This document shows positions 1 to 10,325 of a stretch of DNA of 64,000 bases, in pieces. The notes under the pieces are model-generated. The model was given only the letters and a program-made list of their open reading frames with translations, did not search any database and had not been told where the DNA came from. The translations under genes were made by a program, and so were the position numbers. Numbering within the stretch: the first letter of the stretch is position 1; every line of letters starts with the position of its first letter. The stretch is from Casuarina equisetifolia (Eukaryota > Streptophyta > Magnoliopsida > Fagales > Casuarinaceae), in NCBI GenBank assembly GCA_028551475.1, contig CM052361.1, positions 15,875,274 to 15,939,273 on the forward strand, written 5' to 3'.

Positions 1-381
1 GAAACTGCCTGGGCCTCGATGGCACCAATGGGCAACCAGCCCAGTAAGTGGATCATAGTTGAGGACGTTGGCGAGCTCCAACACAAAGGACCCGCCATGC
101 CAGTTTGTAGACCCGCACAATAGAACGTGGCGAGTCTTCCCGCACACTACGCCAAGACTACACATCACCCATGCTCAAACTTCACAAGTGATCAAGCAAA
201 AGGGTACCCTCAAATTCTGAAACCGGATGAAGCGAACAAGTACCGAAGACTCGTGGGAAGTCAAAACTAAATATGGAGTTTCTCGTCTTAAACCCCTCTT
301 GGTATCCACAAAGGTGTCTTCTTTTTCTTGCAATAGCATATCATAAGTGATTCCATAAACATCACTATTTCAACAGAAACG
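1..381. other. Unassigned sequence at window edge
   Basis: The first 250 bases are visibly richer in G+C than the rest of the window. I see no reading frame or repeat I can name. It may be the flank or internal remains of the LTR element that starts near 382. Confidence 0.3.
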
Positions 382-640
382 TGTTGCAAGATAATGCCAC
401 GTAGCTTAACACTTCAGCCAGGTGATAGTTATTGGAGGAGAGGAGCTGACGTGGATGCCATAACAGTTTTATCAGATGGAAATTATCCATTCTGTAATTT
501 TTGCTATTTGTTATTAATCTGTTTTAACAGCTCTAACTAATAATGCCAGCCTCGACTGGGAGCATTAGGTCATCTATAAATAATGGGGATCGGGAATGTA
601 AGGGATGGAGAATTAACCTGTATTTAGTTGTACCTTTGAT
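382..640 (+). mobile_element. LTR copy 1 (truncated), chromovirus-type Ty3/gypsy
   Basis: About 259 bases match the LTR copy at 805 and, in reverse complement, the copy at 1250-1522. All begin near TGTTGC or a variant and share a TATA-like CTATAAATAATG about 190 bases in. Homology ends near TTGTACCTTTG. Each copy contains a TGACGTGG-type ACGT core, a common stress-response element, which suggests but does not show regulated LTR promoter activity. Confidence 0.7.
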
Positions 641-804
641 TTTTCCTCAAGCCTTCTTTGATTCTCGGTGACGTAATGGCACTTGCCAACTCCTTACTCA
701 CTGGGCTAGATGCTCCCTTGCAGATGCTACTTGGGTAAACGTCTCAGACTTTCTTGAACGTTTTCCGCACCTTGAGGACAAGGTTCTTGCAGGGGCGGGT
801 GATA
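641..804 (+). pseudogene. Chromodomain remnant of a Ty3/gypsy polyprotein
   Basis: From about 693 to 803 the plus strand reads W-x5-LADATWVNVSDFLERFPHLEDK, quoted here only in part. This matches the end of plant chromovirus integrases, where a W-x-x-ATWE core, an FP pair and a LEDK motif precede the stop. It ends directly at the LTR starting at 805, exactly where a polyprotein C-terminus should lie. Protease, RT, RNase H and the integrase core are missing between LTR copy 1 and this fragment, so it is the scar of a large internal deletion. Recognition is by eye from family knowledge. Confidence 0.65.
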
Positions 805-1152
805 TGTTGCACGATAATGCCACATAGCTTAACACTTCAGCCAGGTGGTAGTTATTCGAGGAGAGCAGCTGACGTGGAGGCCATAATAGTTTTACCGGAT
901 GGAGATTATCCATTCCGTAATTTCCGCTCTCTGTTATTAATCTATTTTAACAGCTCTAAATAATAATGCCAGCCTAGACTGGGAGTAGTAGGTCATCTAT
1001 AAATAATGAGGATTGGGAATGTAAGGGCATTGAGAATTAACCTGTATTCAGTTGTACCTTTGGCTTGGGCCAAGTAGTAAAATCCCTTTTCTAACTCTCA
1101 CTCTTTCCCAACTTTCACTTTCTTTTCTATCCATTTGATTGCTCAGCTTTCA
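805..1152 (+). mobile_element. LTR copy 2 with adjoining PBS-like sequence
   Basis: This is the longest of the three copies, about 348 bases, from TGTTGC to a CA end. It is followed at 1156-1168 by TTGGTAATCAAAG, close to the initiator-tRNA-Met primer binding site TGGTATCAGAGC with one extra base. It follows the chromodomain end, so it acts as a 3' LTR of the deleted element. The PBS-like sequence after it suggests it is also a 5' LTR, i.e. an LTR shared by a tandem pair. Confidence 0.6.
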
Positions 1153-1249
1153 TCGTTGGTAATCAAAGGAAGAAACGTAGTGTCATTGATTGGGAAGACT
1201 ACGCCCTCACGGCTCCAACCACTAGATCCATGTCACAGGCTCGCAACAA
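1153..1249 (+). other. Spacer between inverted LTR copies, possible element leader
   Basis: This short stretch after the PBS-like site separates the right-pointing LTR at 805 from the left-pointing copy ending at 1250. A short open frame beginning ATGTCACAGGCTCGC could be a gag start, but it is too short to assign. Confidence 0.3.
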
Positions 1250-1522
1250 CTACTTGGCCGAAGCCGAAGGTACAACTGAATACAGGTTAATTCTCCATCC
1301 CTTACATTCCCAATCCCCATTATTTATAGATGACCTACTGCTCCCAGTCCAGGTTGGCAGTATTAGTTAGAGTTGTTAAAACGGATTAATAATAGATAAC
1401 GGAAATTACAGAATGAATAATCTCCATTCGGTAAAACTATTATGGCCTCCACGTCAGCTCCTCTCCTCCAATAACTACCACCTGGCTGAAGTGTTAAGCT
1501 ACATGGCATTATCTTGCAATAA
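1250..1522 (-). mobile_element. LTR copy 3, inverted and truncated
   Basis: This is the reverse complement of the 805-1078 part of copy 2. Together they form arms of about 270 bases around a loop of about 170 bases. Its TG end is at about 1522 (TATTGC variant) and it is truncated at GGCCAAGTAG, so it lacks the last ~75 bases of the LTR. The inverted arrangement is not produced by a simple element and implies nesting or rearrangement. Confidence 0.7.
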
Positions 1523-2132
1523 AACGCTAGACAAACTATAGCTCATAGTCAATTAGACACTATTGTTTCGGACTAGCAGTACAAGTCGAGAAACTGGCTA
1601 TGTAAGTAAGAGTATATCCTTCACATTCTGTACTAATAGTATAGACCAATAGATTGGCAATATGAGGTGGATTGGTTCAGAAAATACAAGTTTAACCTAT
1701 CTAGTTTTTCTTCTTGTTAGGTCATCCACTTGGATGAAATCCCATTGTTTCTTTTTATGTTCTTTGTATTTGAGTATCTTCAATTTGGAATTACAAGTAT
1801 CCCAATTTAATAAACTTAATGTAAACTTTAAGTAACATTTATACACTTATCATTATAGTCTAAATGTGCAATCGATATTATATTAAATTCTTAAGGGAAG
1901 GCAAACACCTAGTTTTTATCCCAAAATTGGATTTTCTTTTAAGTCCGTTACACTATTGTCTTTACTTTTGCTATTTTGATCCCCAAGGGGAAATGGGCAT
2001 TACAATAAAGTGGCGGTGGCTTAAATACCACAAGGAGAGGGAAATATCACATTCTACACAGATGGCAGAAGTTCCATAAATATGCACAAGATCATATGAA
2101 GCTTTTCACAAAAGCTCACAGCATAGAGTCTG
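1523..2132. other. Intergenic DNA downstream of the CDF gene
   Basis: This AT-rich stretch has no reading frame I recognise. The part next to 2132 should carry the 3' UTR and poly(A) region of the minus-strand CDF gene. I cannot place the cleavage site. Confidence 0.4.
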
Positions 2133-5100
2133 TCAGGTGCTCTCTTGAAATGTGTGCGACCGAGAAAGAGCTGCTGGGTTGGCAACCAAGATCTCAGACG
2201 CTTCATCCAGGTGCTCCCTATCTTCTGCCTTTGATTCAAATGTTCCGAAAATAGAACCTTTGGAAATAGATCCCTTCTGGCCAGGCTGAATTCCCCATGT
2301 GGCCCATACTGGACTCTCTGAAGCCTCACCCGGGTCAACAAACCTCACCGTCTTTGGAACCAAAATGCATGTTTCTGAATTATATTCATCCGTAGGTTTA
2401 ACATCTCTGGAATGCTTACCTAGGATTGGAGAGCCATTGCGAGAGCAGCAGCTCTTACTCGCAGGGGAGGATGGAGAGAGACAGCTACTAGATCCAGTTA
2501 CTGACGCACCCCCAGCTCCGGGAGCCCAAACAGGCTTGCAGCCCCAATACGATGCTGGTGAATATTGTAGAGGAACGCTTGAAGGACAAAAGCCTGGAAC
2601 GGCAAGCATTGGCGTGGGAAACCACTGAACTGGATTTGGATCACTGCCATTTGGGATGGAAATGCACTCGGAAGCATTTTCTGCTTTTGCAACAGAGGCG
2701 TCATTGTGCAGACCTGCTTTCCATGGGATACCCCAGGGAGGAACAGAGTAACAGTGCAGAGGAGAAGGTATATGAAGATCATTATAAGATCCTGACAAAC
2801 TGACTCTCTCCCTATGCACCACATTTTCAGGTAATTGAGTTCCCTGATTATCGGAGGCTGTCATGGATGATATGCATGAAGGCTCTTCATTTTCTTCAAC
2901 ACTTACAGAACCCATCTCAACATACCTTTTCTGGTCTCTTAAACTAAGAACAGTCTCCATGGATTCACATAGAGGTCCTTCATGGCCAAATGTCAGAAGT
3001 GTCCCGTTTCCCCCTGAACTCCTAAGAGTAGAAGATTCACTACACGAGAGAAGCCGGTGGTTATCCAAGTCTGTGGCTCCTGATCTTGTTATTGCCACTC
3101 CATCAGAAGACACTATTACATGACGGTATTGAGAGGCTAAGTGCTTGTTCTTTCGTCTCCCAGCACCCACAGGAACATTTCTCATAGTCCCACCAGCTGT
3201 CCAATATCTCTGGCAATTCTTACAGAAATGCCTGGGTTGGTTGACATTGTAGTTATTGAAGTAGCAAAATTTTGTGTCTAAACTATTGCATCTTGGACAC
3301 TGAAGTACCTTTTCTGGCTTAAATACTTTTTCTTGTTCTGTGGCATCGGTTGCTGCCTCTCCTCCTTTGGCTGCAGAAGACACTGGTGCCTCGGCCTGCA
3401 CAGGATTTTGGGGATCCCTATCTCCTAAAGCAGAGGACTTCTTTGACTCTCCTAATTTTTCTGCACAAGACCTCTCCTCTACTGCTTTTGCTCTGCCATT
3501 GCGACCATCCTAAAAATTCGAAATGCACACTCTTTAGAAGTGGCAATTTGCAAATGAAAGGATTGGAGAACAGAAAAAAAATCAACCTTTTTTATAGTTT
3601 ATATTTTATATTTTATATATTTTTTTAAGTCTGTTCTTTTTTATTTTCCTTTAGGAAGTAAAGATCCATTGTGAGCACAGAGATAATGAACGAGAACACA
3701 ACATAATAACCTTTATGATATTCCGACAAGGAAAAGAGCAGCTGGCTTTTCCTTATGCACCCAAGTATGAAAGGCGGGGTTGAACCGCCATTAGAATTCC
3801 TAATGCACTCCAGAAATGAGTTAAATTCGATAAACGTCATTGCATTTCCTTTTAAATTTGAACCTGTCCATTTATGTTGAAGTCAATGAACACCAGAACA
3901 ACTGTGCATGCCCCAGAAGCATCTTGAGTCAATTTAACTAAATTTAGCATCACAAGTATGCATGAGCCAGTTAAATTAAGATCGATGTCAGTCTGACTGG
4001 GATAACTTTAGTCACAAAAAAAAAAAAGGGCATAGGCCTACCAACAGCGAAAGATTTAATACAGGAGGTAACCGAGTCTATCCACATAATGAACCGAGAA
4101 GTGTTCTATACTGAACTTTACCGTTAAAAGAATAATTTTGAGAGAAGACCAATTTTCTTTCCATTACTCATAAACTATTCTTAAAGAAAAACCAAACTTT
4201 TCATGACAGAATTTGTTACAAGATCAAGCAGAATCCCACCGCATACATCACATTAACCACAAAGAATTATGGTTGTTAGGAGCGATGTGCTTGAACCGGG
4301 TGAGTAAGCCATCACGTAGTGGAAAATAAGTTTTTGTAATCCTTCAGGAATATAGAGTTGCTAGAAAATCAACTATGTTCCACAGTTTTAAAGCATTTCA
4401 GGATCCTCAACTAAAATAATGATATCGAGAATATGATACAAATATAGCAGTAGCAAAGTACTAAAAGGAAAAAAAAATCACCTAAGACTACTAAGTTTAA
4501 GTCAGAAAAAAGCACACAAGATACCATCACTATTGGAAAATTTCTACGCCGAGGAATAACGTCGACAGAAACCAACCGGAACACGAATGACGCCCCATTG
4601 ATGTTCCCCAGCTTAGCAGTCAGACTAATCTTATTAAAAGAAAAGGCTAGACAGATATGCTATTTCCATTTGACTAGAAAATGCTCCTCCCCGTCCCCCT
4701 GCCGGTCCTCAGACAAAGTTAAAAAAGAAAAGAAAAAAAAAACAATTAAGGAAATGCTGTTGAAGGATGTCTTCTGTCTCTCTCTCTCCAACTACTAATA
4801 ACCTCATGAAATATGCTTTTCATTTTCATAAGTAAAAGGTCTTTAGGCAGCAAACACTTCTCGAATTCTTTCCAAATCAATTAAGCAATAAAAAATTAAA
4901 AACAAAAAACAAAAATAGTAACAAAAGACAAGCTAACGACGATGAAAACACAAGAATTTGCGTATCTTATCTCGCTCAATTGCCCAAAATTAATAAGAAA
5001 AAAGGATTGACAAAAAAGGTTCGCATTGAAACAAACTTACAGGACGTACCATGACTTCCGACTTGACCGGAACGTGATCTTCCGGCAAAGGAATCTTTCT

Positions 5101-5163
5101 GCCAAAGAGCTTTATTCCAGGATCCTCAGTCGCCTCCTCAGATATATCTCCTCCACAACTCAT
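2133..5163 (-). CDS. CDF: Cyclic Dof Factor-like transcription factor (two exons)
   Basis: The coding exons are 5041-5163 and 2133-3509 on the minus strand. The donor is CCT|GTAAGT, the acceptor TTTTTAG|GAT, in phase 0, and the product is 499 residues, usual for the family. The N-terminus carries the CDF motif [10 protein letters not shown] (residues 17-26). The Dof zinc finger spans about residues 108-165, with a perfect C-x2-C-x21-C-x2-C (C112, C115, C137, C140) and the [20 protein letters not shown] signature. The C-terminal block [16 protein letters not shown] (from about 422) with VWATWGI matches the conserved CDF region implicated in FKF1/GIGANTEA binding. Family knowledge: CDFs are nuclear, bind AAAG sites, repress CO and FT at dawn and are degraded in the afternoon; others act in stress and tuber signalling. 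All key residues are intact. Which paralogue (CDF1/2/3-like) cannot be settled here. Confidence 0.95.
3510..5040 (-). other. Single intron of the CDF gene
   Basis: This 1531-base intron separates the N-terminal exon from the Dof exon, the usual arrangement in CDF genes. It has canonical GT-AG ends (GTAAGT at 5035-5040, AG at 3510-3511). It contains A-rich runs, for example near 4016-4027 and 4725-4742, and no feature I can call as an inserted element. Confidence 0.85.
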
Positions 5164-5640
5164 TTTACCTTCTGAAACTAAAGATTTCCTGCAAAGTGCG
5201 AGCAACTTTGAGGACCAACGCCAAAACCCATATGAATACAGAGTAAAAGACACTTTTCTCCCAAAGAACCTTTCAAGAACAGACTCTCTCTGTCTCAAAA
5301 CCCACAAAGCCTCTGGCGTAAAAGTCCTTGCAAAAAGCACATAGAACGTGAGGCATCGCCAAAGTACCAACTTTTTGAACTTTTCTTTTCTATCATCTTC
5401 CTTTTGCCCCCCTCTTTTTGTTGATTGTTCCCTCTTTAGCGTTTATTACTGTTTCCTTTCCTAAGAAATTTGCTTTACATTTAACTGATGAGAATTCTAT
5501 AAACCTGTAAGACAGGACACGGACTGTATCGGCTTAGTATTCCAAAGGAAAATATTAAATGATTCAATTTCATTACATGGAACATGGATCACTTAAAACA
5601 AAATCAGTGTTAATACGAATATTTTCTTTTCTTTTTTCAG
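5164..5640 (-). promoter_or_regulatory. 5' leader and proximal promoter of the CDF gene
   Basis: Upstream of the chosen ATG the reading frame stays open to an in-frame ATG at 5368-5370, which would add 69 residues. I chose 5163 because [20 protein letters not shown] matches the usual CDF N-terminus. The extension, with a hydrophobic MVLWRCLTFYVLF start, does not resemble the family. No clear TATA box is visible on the minus strand, so the transcription start is unknown. Confidence 0.5.
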
Positions 5641-5657
5641 ACCTTGGAACAACGTTG

Positions 5658-5753
5658 TGACGTGGGTATCAAAGAAATTCCACGTGGCATACGAGTCAGC
5701 ACGAGAGAAGCAGAGCCAAGAGATGTACCAGTGGCAAAGGATAGAGATGACGT
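5658..5753. promoter_or_regulatory. ACGT-core / G-box cluster upstream of the CDF gene
   Basis: Three ACGT cores lie within 96 bases: TGACGTGG at 5658-5665, the palindromic G-box CACGTG at 5681-5686, and TGACGT at 5748-5753. They sit about 500-590 bases upstream of the CDF ATG. bZIP and bHLH (PIF-type) factors bind such sites, and clock-controlled CDF promoters are known to be light and clock regulated. That these sites act on this gene is inference. Confidence 0.45.
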
Positions 5754-5919
5754 AAAAGGGACAAAAGCAAAAGGTAGTATGCGTGGGGGCCTGGTCTGTG
5801 ACAAAAGCGATCCCGACTTGGGGAGTCCCAGGCTCCCTTTATGGGTCGCCTTCAATGTCCCTCCTCGTTCGAAAAAGCTACCATTCAGAGCCTTTGTTTA
5901 AGCAGCCGTCCCGTAGAGT

Positions 5920-5990
5920 ACGCAATGCCTCTGGTAGTTTGGTGCGTTGAAATTCCACGCAATGCCTCTGGGTAGTTTGGTGCGTTGAAA
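5920..5990. repeat. Short tandem duplication, ~33-bp unit
   Basis: The unit ACGCAATGCCTCTGGTAGTT plus following bases occurs at 5920-5952 and again at 5957-5990, with a single-base indel between copies. It lies about 800 bases upstream of the CDF start. Confidence 0.85.
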
Positions 5991-6970
5991 CTATTCGAGA
6001 ACTTGGGCAACAGAATAATTAAGGCGGAAAGAAGTGTCTGGATTGGATGTTCTGCTGAGGACTCTTACGACAATTATCGTTTCAAATGGTCGAAATCAAG
6101 GTTGCAAGTTGCAAAGTAAATCTTCAAGGCCAGGCTTTAGGATGTCTTTGCTGCTAATTGATGATTTGTAGCCCGACATGGAAGCACTACTAGTTTGTTG
6201 ATTTCTCAATAGAGTATTGTTTTTATTTTATTTTTTAATGTATGCTTTTCGCAACCACATTATCAGCATTTTGGGAGAAGAAAAAGAAAAAGATGACAAG
6301 AACAACCTGCCATCAAAAAGGCCAAAAGCTTCTCCACTATCATCTTTTCTCTCTCTATTTAAACTTGGCTCCAGCAATCGAGACATACGGCTTGCCTCAA
6401 AAGGTCAAGCTACTTGCTTCCGAACCCTTCCAAGCTTTAAAAACGACAAAAAATCAAACGCCATTTGCACCTGCCTCGACAATGGACGAATAAATGTACC
6501 TACATTGCACAAGATAATTTTATCATAACATGTAAGATTTAAATATATGATGAGAGTGATAAAGGCGAGAGAAAGAGAATGATCTCGGGATGATTTAATC
6601 TTAGAGATCCCCATCACAAGGGTTAAGTGTTTTATAGGAGTGTTAGATCTCATTATCACAAACTAATATCATAACAACAATGTTTATCTCTACACAACAT
6701 AAAAAGGATAATGACTAGGATTTGATCAAATAAGTATCATCAAATTCTAATGCGATGCTTAAGAAAAAATAACTATATAAAATAGTCTTATGAATTCTAT
6801 CATCACCTTTGAAATAAAAGGTAAAAGTTTGAATCTTAAAGGAAAAGTAATTTTTTCTTTATTAAAGGAAGATGCAATATTCTAAGTTTTGAAAGTTAGA
6901 TATTAGCTTTCCTAAAATATACATTACAATGTTAATGCTCACAAGTGGACTAATTAATGCTCACAAGTGC
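5991..6970. other. Intergenic DNA with no recognised gene
   Basis: An open frame at 6217-6528 would encode 103 residues with a lysine-rich centre. I recognise no motif in it and do not call it a gene. The rest is AT-rich with no clear repeat. Confidence 0.35.
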
Positions 6971-6974
6971 AATT

Positions 6975-8900
6975 TGATGATTCCTAAAAAGTCGTTTGGC
7001 ATCCAAAAAATACCTAATCAAGCATTGGATTAGATTTTCACATGCTAAGCTTCTCTTAAGTATCTAGAAGCCCTTTTGTTTAAAAGTAGGCTAAATGGAA
7101 ATACTTTGATGAGTTACTTGCTAATATTGATAAGATAATCAAAAGTTAGAAGAATAGGTTCTTATCATATGGGTGTAGGATGACCATCATTAAAAGCATC
7201 CTATCCTTTTTTCTAATTAACATTCTTTGTCTTACTCATGTATTAAAAATAGTATTACAAGAGATCAATAGGAAAATGGAAATTTTTATGAAGCAACAAA
7301 GGGGAACATAAGGATTACTAGGTTAGTTAGAACAAGGTTTATACCCCATTGGATGAAAGGGATTTAGGAATTCAAGATTTGAAAATATTTATGTCATCAT
7401 TACAGGTGAAGATAGCATGCAATTTTTACCAAGGGGGAATTTTTATAGGCCAAATTCGTACTAGCTACATGTGGGAGTCATCTAATGATCTTGAATCAAG
7501 ATTTACATACCATAATTTCACATTGTTGGCTAACAATCTGCAAGTAGGTTCCTTATGCTAATACTTATAGCAAATAGATTGTTAACAAGGGAGAAAACTA
7601 TTTTGGATAGGTAAATGGTTGGATGAACTTTTGTGGTTCCCACATTGTGATGATTAGTAGCAATCTGTCAAGGAAGCATTATTGAAAGATGAGTTTTTGG
7701 TTTCTAATCTCATGGTTTCTCAATTAGATCAAGTAGCTTAGATTTCTTTAAATGAAGAGCCTGATCATTTCATTTTTTACTTAACCTCCAATGAGAATTT
7801 CTCAGTAGCAAGTTTGTATGATGATTTATGAGTGGTTTGTGAGAAAGTTGCTTGGGAAAAATTCATATAGAATCCTTATCTCCTAATGAATATTGCCTTT
7901 TTCATGTGGAGAAACATGTGTAATGGCCTTCTAGTTGATAAGTATCTAGAATAAGGGGATGTCTCTTGCCTCAAAATGTGTTTATTACTCTTGTCATCAA
8001 ATGAAAACTATTAATCATCTCTTTGTAACTAGTGAGTTAGCTTCTTGAATGTGGCAATTCTTTGGTTTGGCTCTCAAGGTTAATGTTGGGAGGGATTCAA
8101 TGACTAGTCTTGTAATAAAATGGTTTATGGTAGCATCATATTCATCTTAGAGGGGTGTGGTACTTGCTCTTGTAGTAAGTTTCATTTTCTAGTGTATTTA
8201 GAAAGCTTGTAATGATAAGATTTGTTCTAAGAAGGTGTTTTCCATATCACTACTTGTGGGTTAGGTGAATCAAGGCATTACAATGGCCATGCAAGAATTC
8301 AAGGGGCTAAGATTCCTTCTATTTGAGATTGGGAAAGGCTTCTTGCTTTGGACGTTCAAATTCAATATCCCCAATAATGTGTGATTGAATGATAAAATGG
8401 CACCCTCCATGTGTGGGCAATTTGATATTGGATTCAGATGGTTCTTGTATAAAAGGGAGACGTGTTGGAGGTGGGGTAATAATGGATGCTAATGATAGTG
8501 TTCTTCTAGGCTATTCTTTAAACATAGGAGATGGTAATAGTGCAATAATAGAAGTATATGTTTTACATTAGGGTTTACAAATATGTCAATAGTAAAATAC
8601 ACCTTTAGAGGAAGTTAAGGTTGATTCCCAATTTTTGACTAGGTGTATTAAGAGTAAATTTTAATGTCCCTAGAATTTAACATATATTAAAGGACAATGC
8701 AAACAAGCAATATAATCATAGGCTTAAGTTAGGCATGTTTATTAGGAAGGAAACTTTCTAACTAATTCTCTTGTTAATCTTGGTTACTTCATGATAGAGG
8801 AAGTTGTTTTTTTATTAGCTTGGATCTCTTCCATGCTTGATTCATAAAATTATATGGGAAGATTAATTAGGGCTAGAATATCAAGGGCCCTTTTGAATAG
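6975..8900 (+). mobile_element. Decayed non-LTR retrotransposon (LINE), 3' part
   Basis: Frameshifted plus-strand remnants follow the order of a plant L1-type ORF2. At about 7020-7210 is the post-RT region resembling the YLG...GGR.TLIKS block. At 7340-7440 is a GLGIQDLK-like segment of the maturase/thumb region. At about 7860-8070 are zf-RVT remnants with FMWRNMCNGLL and INHLF. At 8392-8570 is an RNase H-like domain reading KWHPPCVGNLILDSDGS followed by a GGGVI motif. Endonuclease and catalytic RT are absent, so the copy is 5'-truncated. Multiple stops and frameshifts show great age. Confidence 0.7.
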
Positions 8901-10325
8901 TATTACTTTTGATTATTTTCTTTCTTGCGATTTCCATTATGGTATTTAAGTGCAATGTTTTGTTGACTAATTAAGACCATGCACATGTGCTAGACTCTTA
9001 TGTTTTTATTTTTATTTTTAAGATGTATTGTACCTATCTATTGAGTTTATATTTTGAAGGGTTAGGTATAATGCTTTGCTCCATGTATCACTTACCAAGT
9101 GTGGTACTTAAGTCACTTTGTTTTAACAAAAAATAACCAGGGCTATATCCTAATTCAATAAAAGAAAAAAAATGCATCTTGAGGTTTGAAAGTTGTGACT
9201 ATTTTGGTGCATTTACTTAAGTCTTAGGTGCTATACATTCAAATCATTATAAAGAGACTATTTATGAGTTTGATTGGAAACCTTAGGCTTGAAAAATTTG
9301 GGGATTTCTATTCTAGCACTTGTATTTGTGTTAAGATTGACAAGGTTAACTCCTTGTAGTCACCTTGATGCTAGTGTGCGTTCAGATCTATCATCAGTAT
9401 CACCATAGGCTCACCGATTGGTGTGTTTATGTGTGCTTTTGTTTAAGAATTGATTCTAGCACTGTTTATATTCTATAAATACCGTATTGTGCTAAACGAA
9501 TTATTGATCGAGTAACACGTTCAACTACATTCAAATTTGTGTGCTGTATTAAATCCAAAATATTTGTTTCCACATGGTTTTAATTAATAGCGTATGTTCT
9601 TGTGCTATACACTTATACTTTAAGAGCATATGTGATTTGGTTATAGCTACATAACAGTCATACTATTTGTTGGCTGCCAAAGTTAATTGAAAAGCAACTC
9701 ATGAGGAGATATCCAAATACTTGTGGAATGCTTTAGGTAAATAGTGAACAAATTATATATCGCTTTGTATCAAACTTATATCAAGAGAAATCACACTAGA
9801 AGTATCTTTATATTTGTATTCCCTTGTATTTGACTTGTTTTCTCTTGTAAATAGAGAAGTCATTGCATTGGGTGCATTACACTGATTGTATTATTGGTCA
9901 TGTAGCTCATTGTATTAGGTGCATGACGTTGGTTATATTGTTGGTCACGTAGTCATAATGACTTGTAGTTCTTTAGGTTCTAAGGAACTTTTTGTTGGTG
10001 GCATGCATGATATAGTAAAATTGGAGAGTGGTTCCCTCTATGATTAGAGAATAGGATACTTCTTAACCGGGTTGATCAAGCAAATAATTAACAATAAAAG
10101 TGGAAAATAAAAAATAAAATGTCCATAACCTAATTGAAACCCCTACCTTTCTTAGTAGGACACTCATAAAAAACATAGCGTTAAAATAAATTGATGAAAA
10201 TGGGCTACTAATTAGAAAATATGGCTGGAGTAGCAGCCTAAAGTTATAGTCAAAAGGAAGGAATTTACTTTGATGAACCTATGCCTGGCTACCTAGATTC
10301 AAATAGCTACCTGCATTTGCATTTA
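8901..10325. other. AT-rich intergenic DNA, no gene seen
   Basis: I see no coding motif. The 9350-10060 part has the low-complexity style of an old LTR (for example repeated TTGGGTGCAT/TTAGGTGCAT phrases), and a loosely similar phrase appears near 38,490. I cannot define boundaries. Confidence 0.3.

Noticed and set aside
2299-3123. Several plus-strand frames opposite the CDF exon
   Set aside because: Antisense shadows of a clear Dof coding exon.
4990-5370. 126-codon minus-strand frame as a separate gene
   Set aside because: It is the CDF first exon read through the splice donor plus the 5' leader; only 5041-5163 is called coding.
5644-5901. 85-codon open frame on the plus strand upstream of the CDF gene
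   Set aside because: No recognised motif, overlaps the G-box cluster, and the opposite strand is open too; more likely promoter DNA of local higher GC.
6217-6528. 103-codon plus-strand frame as a small gene
   Set aside because: Lysine-rich low-complexity part, no motif, no splice or promoter signals; an overlapping second frame is also open.
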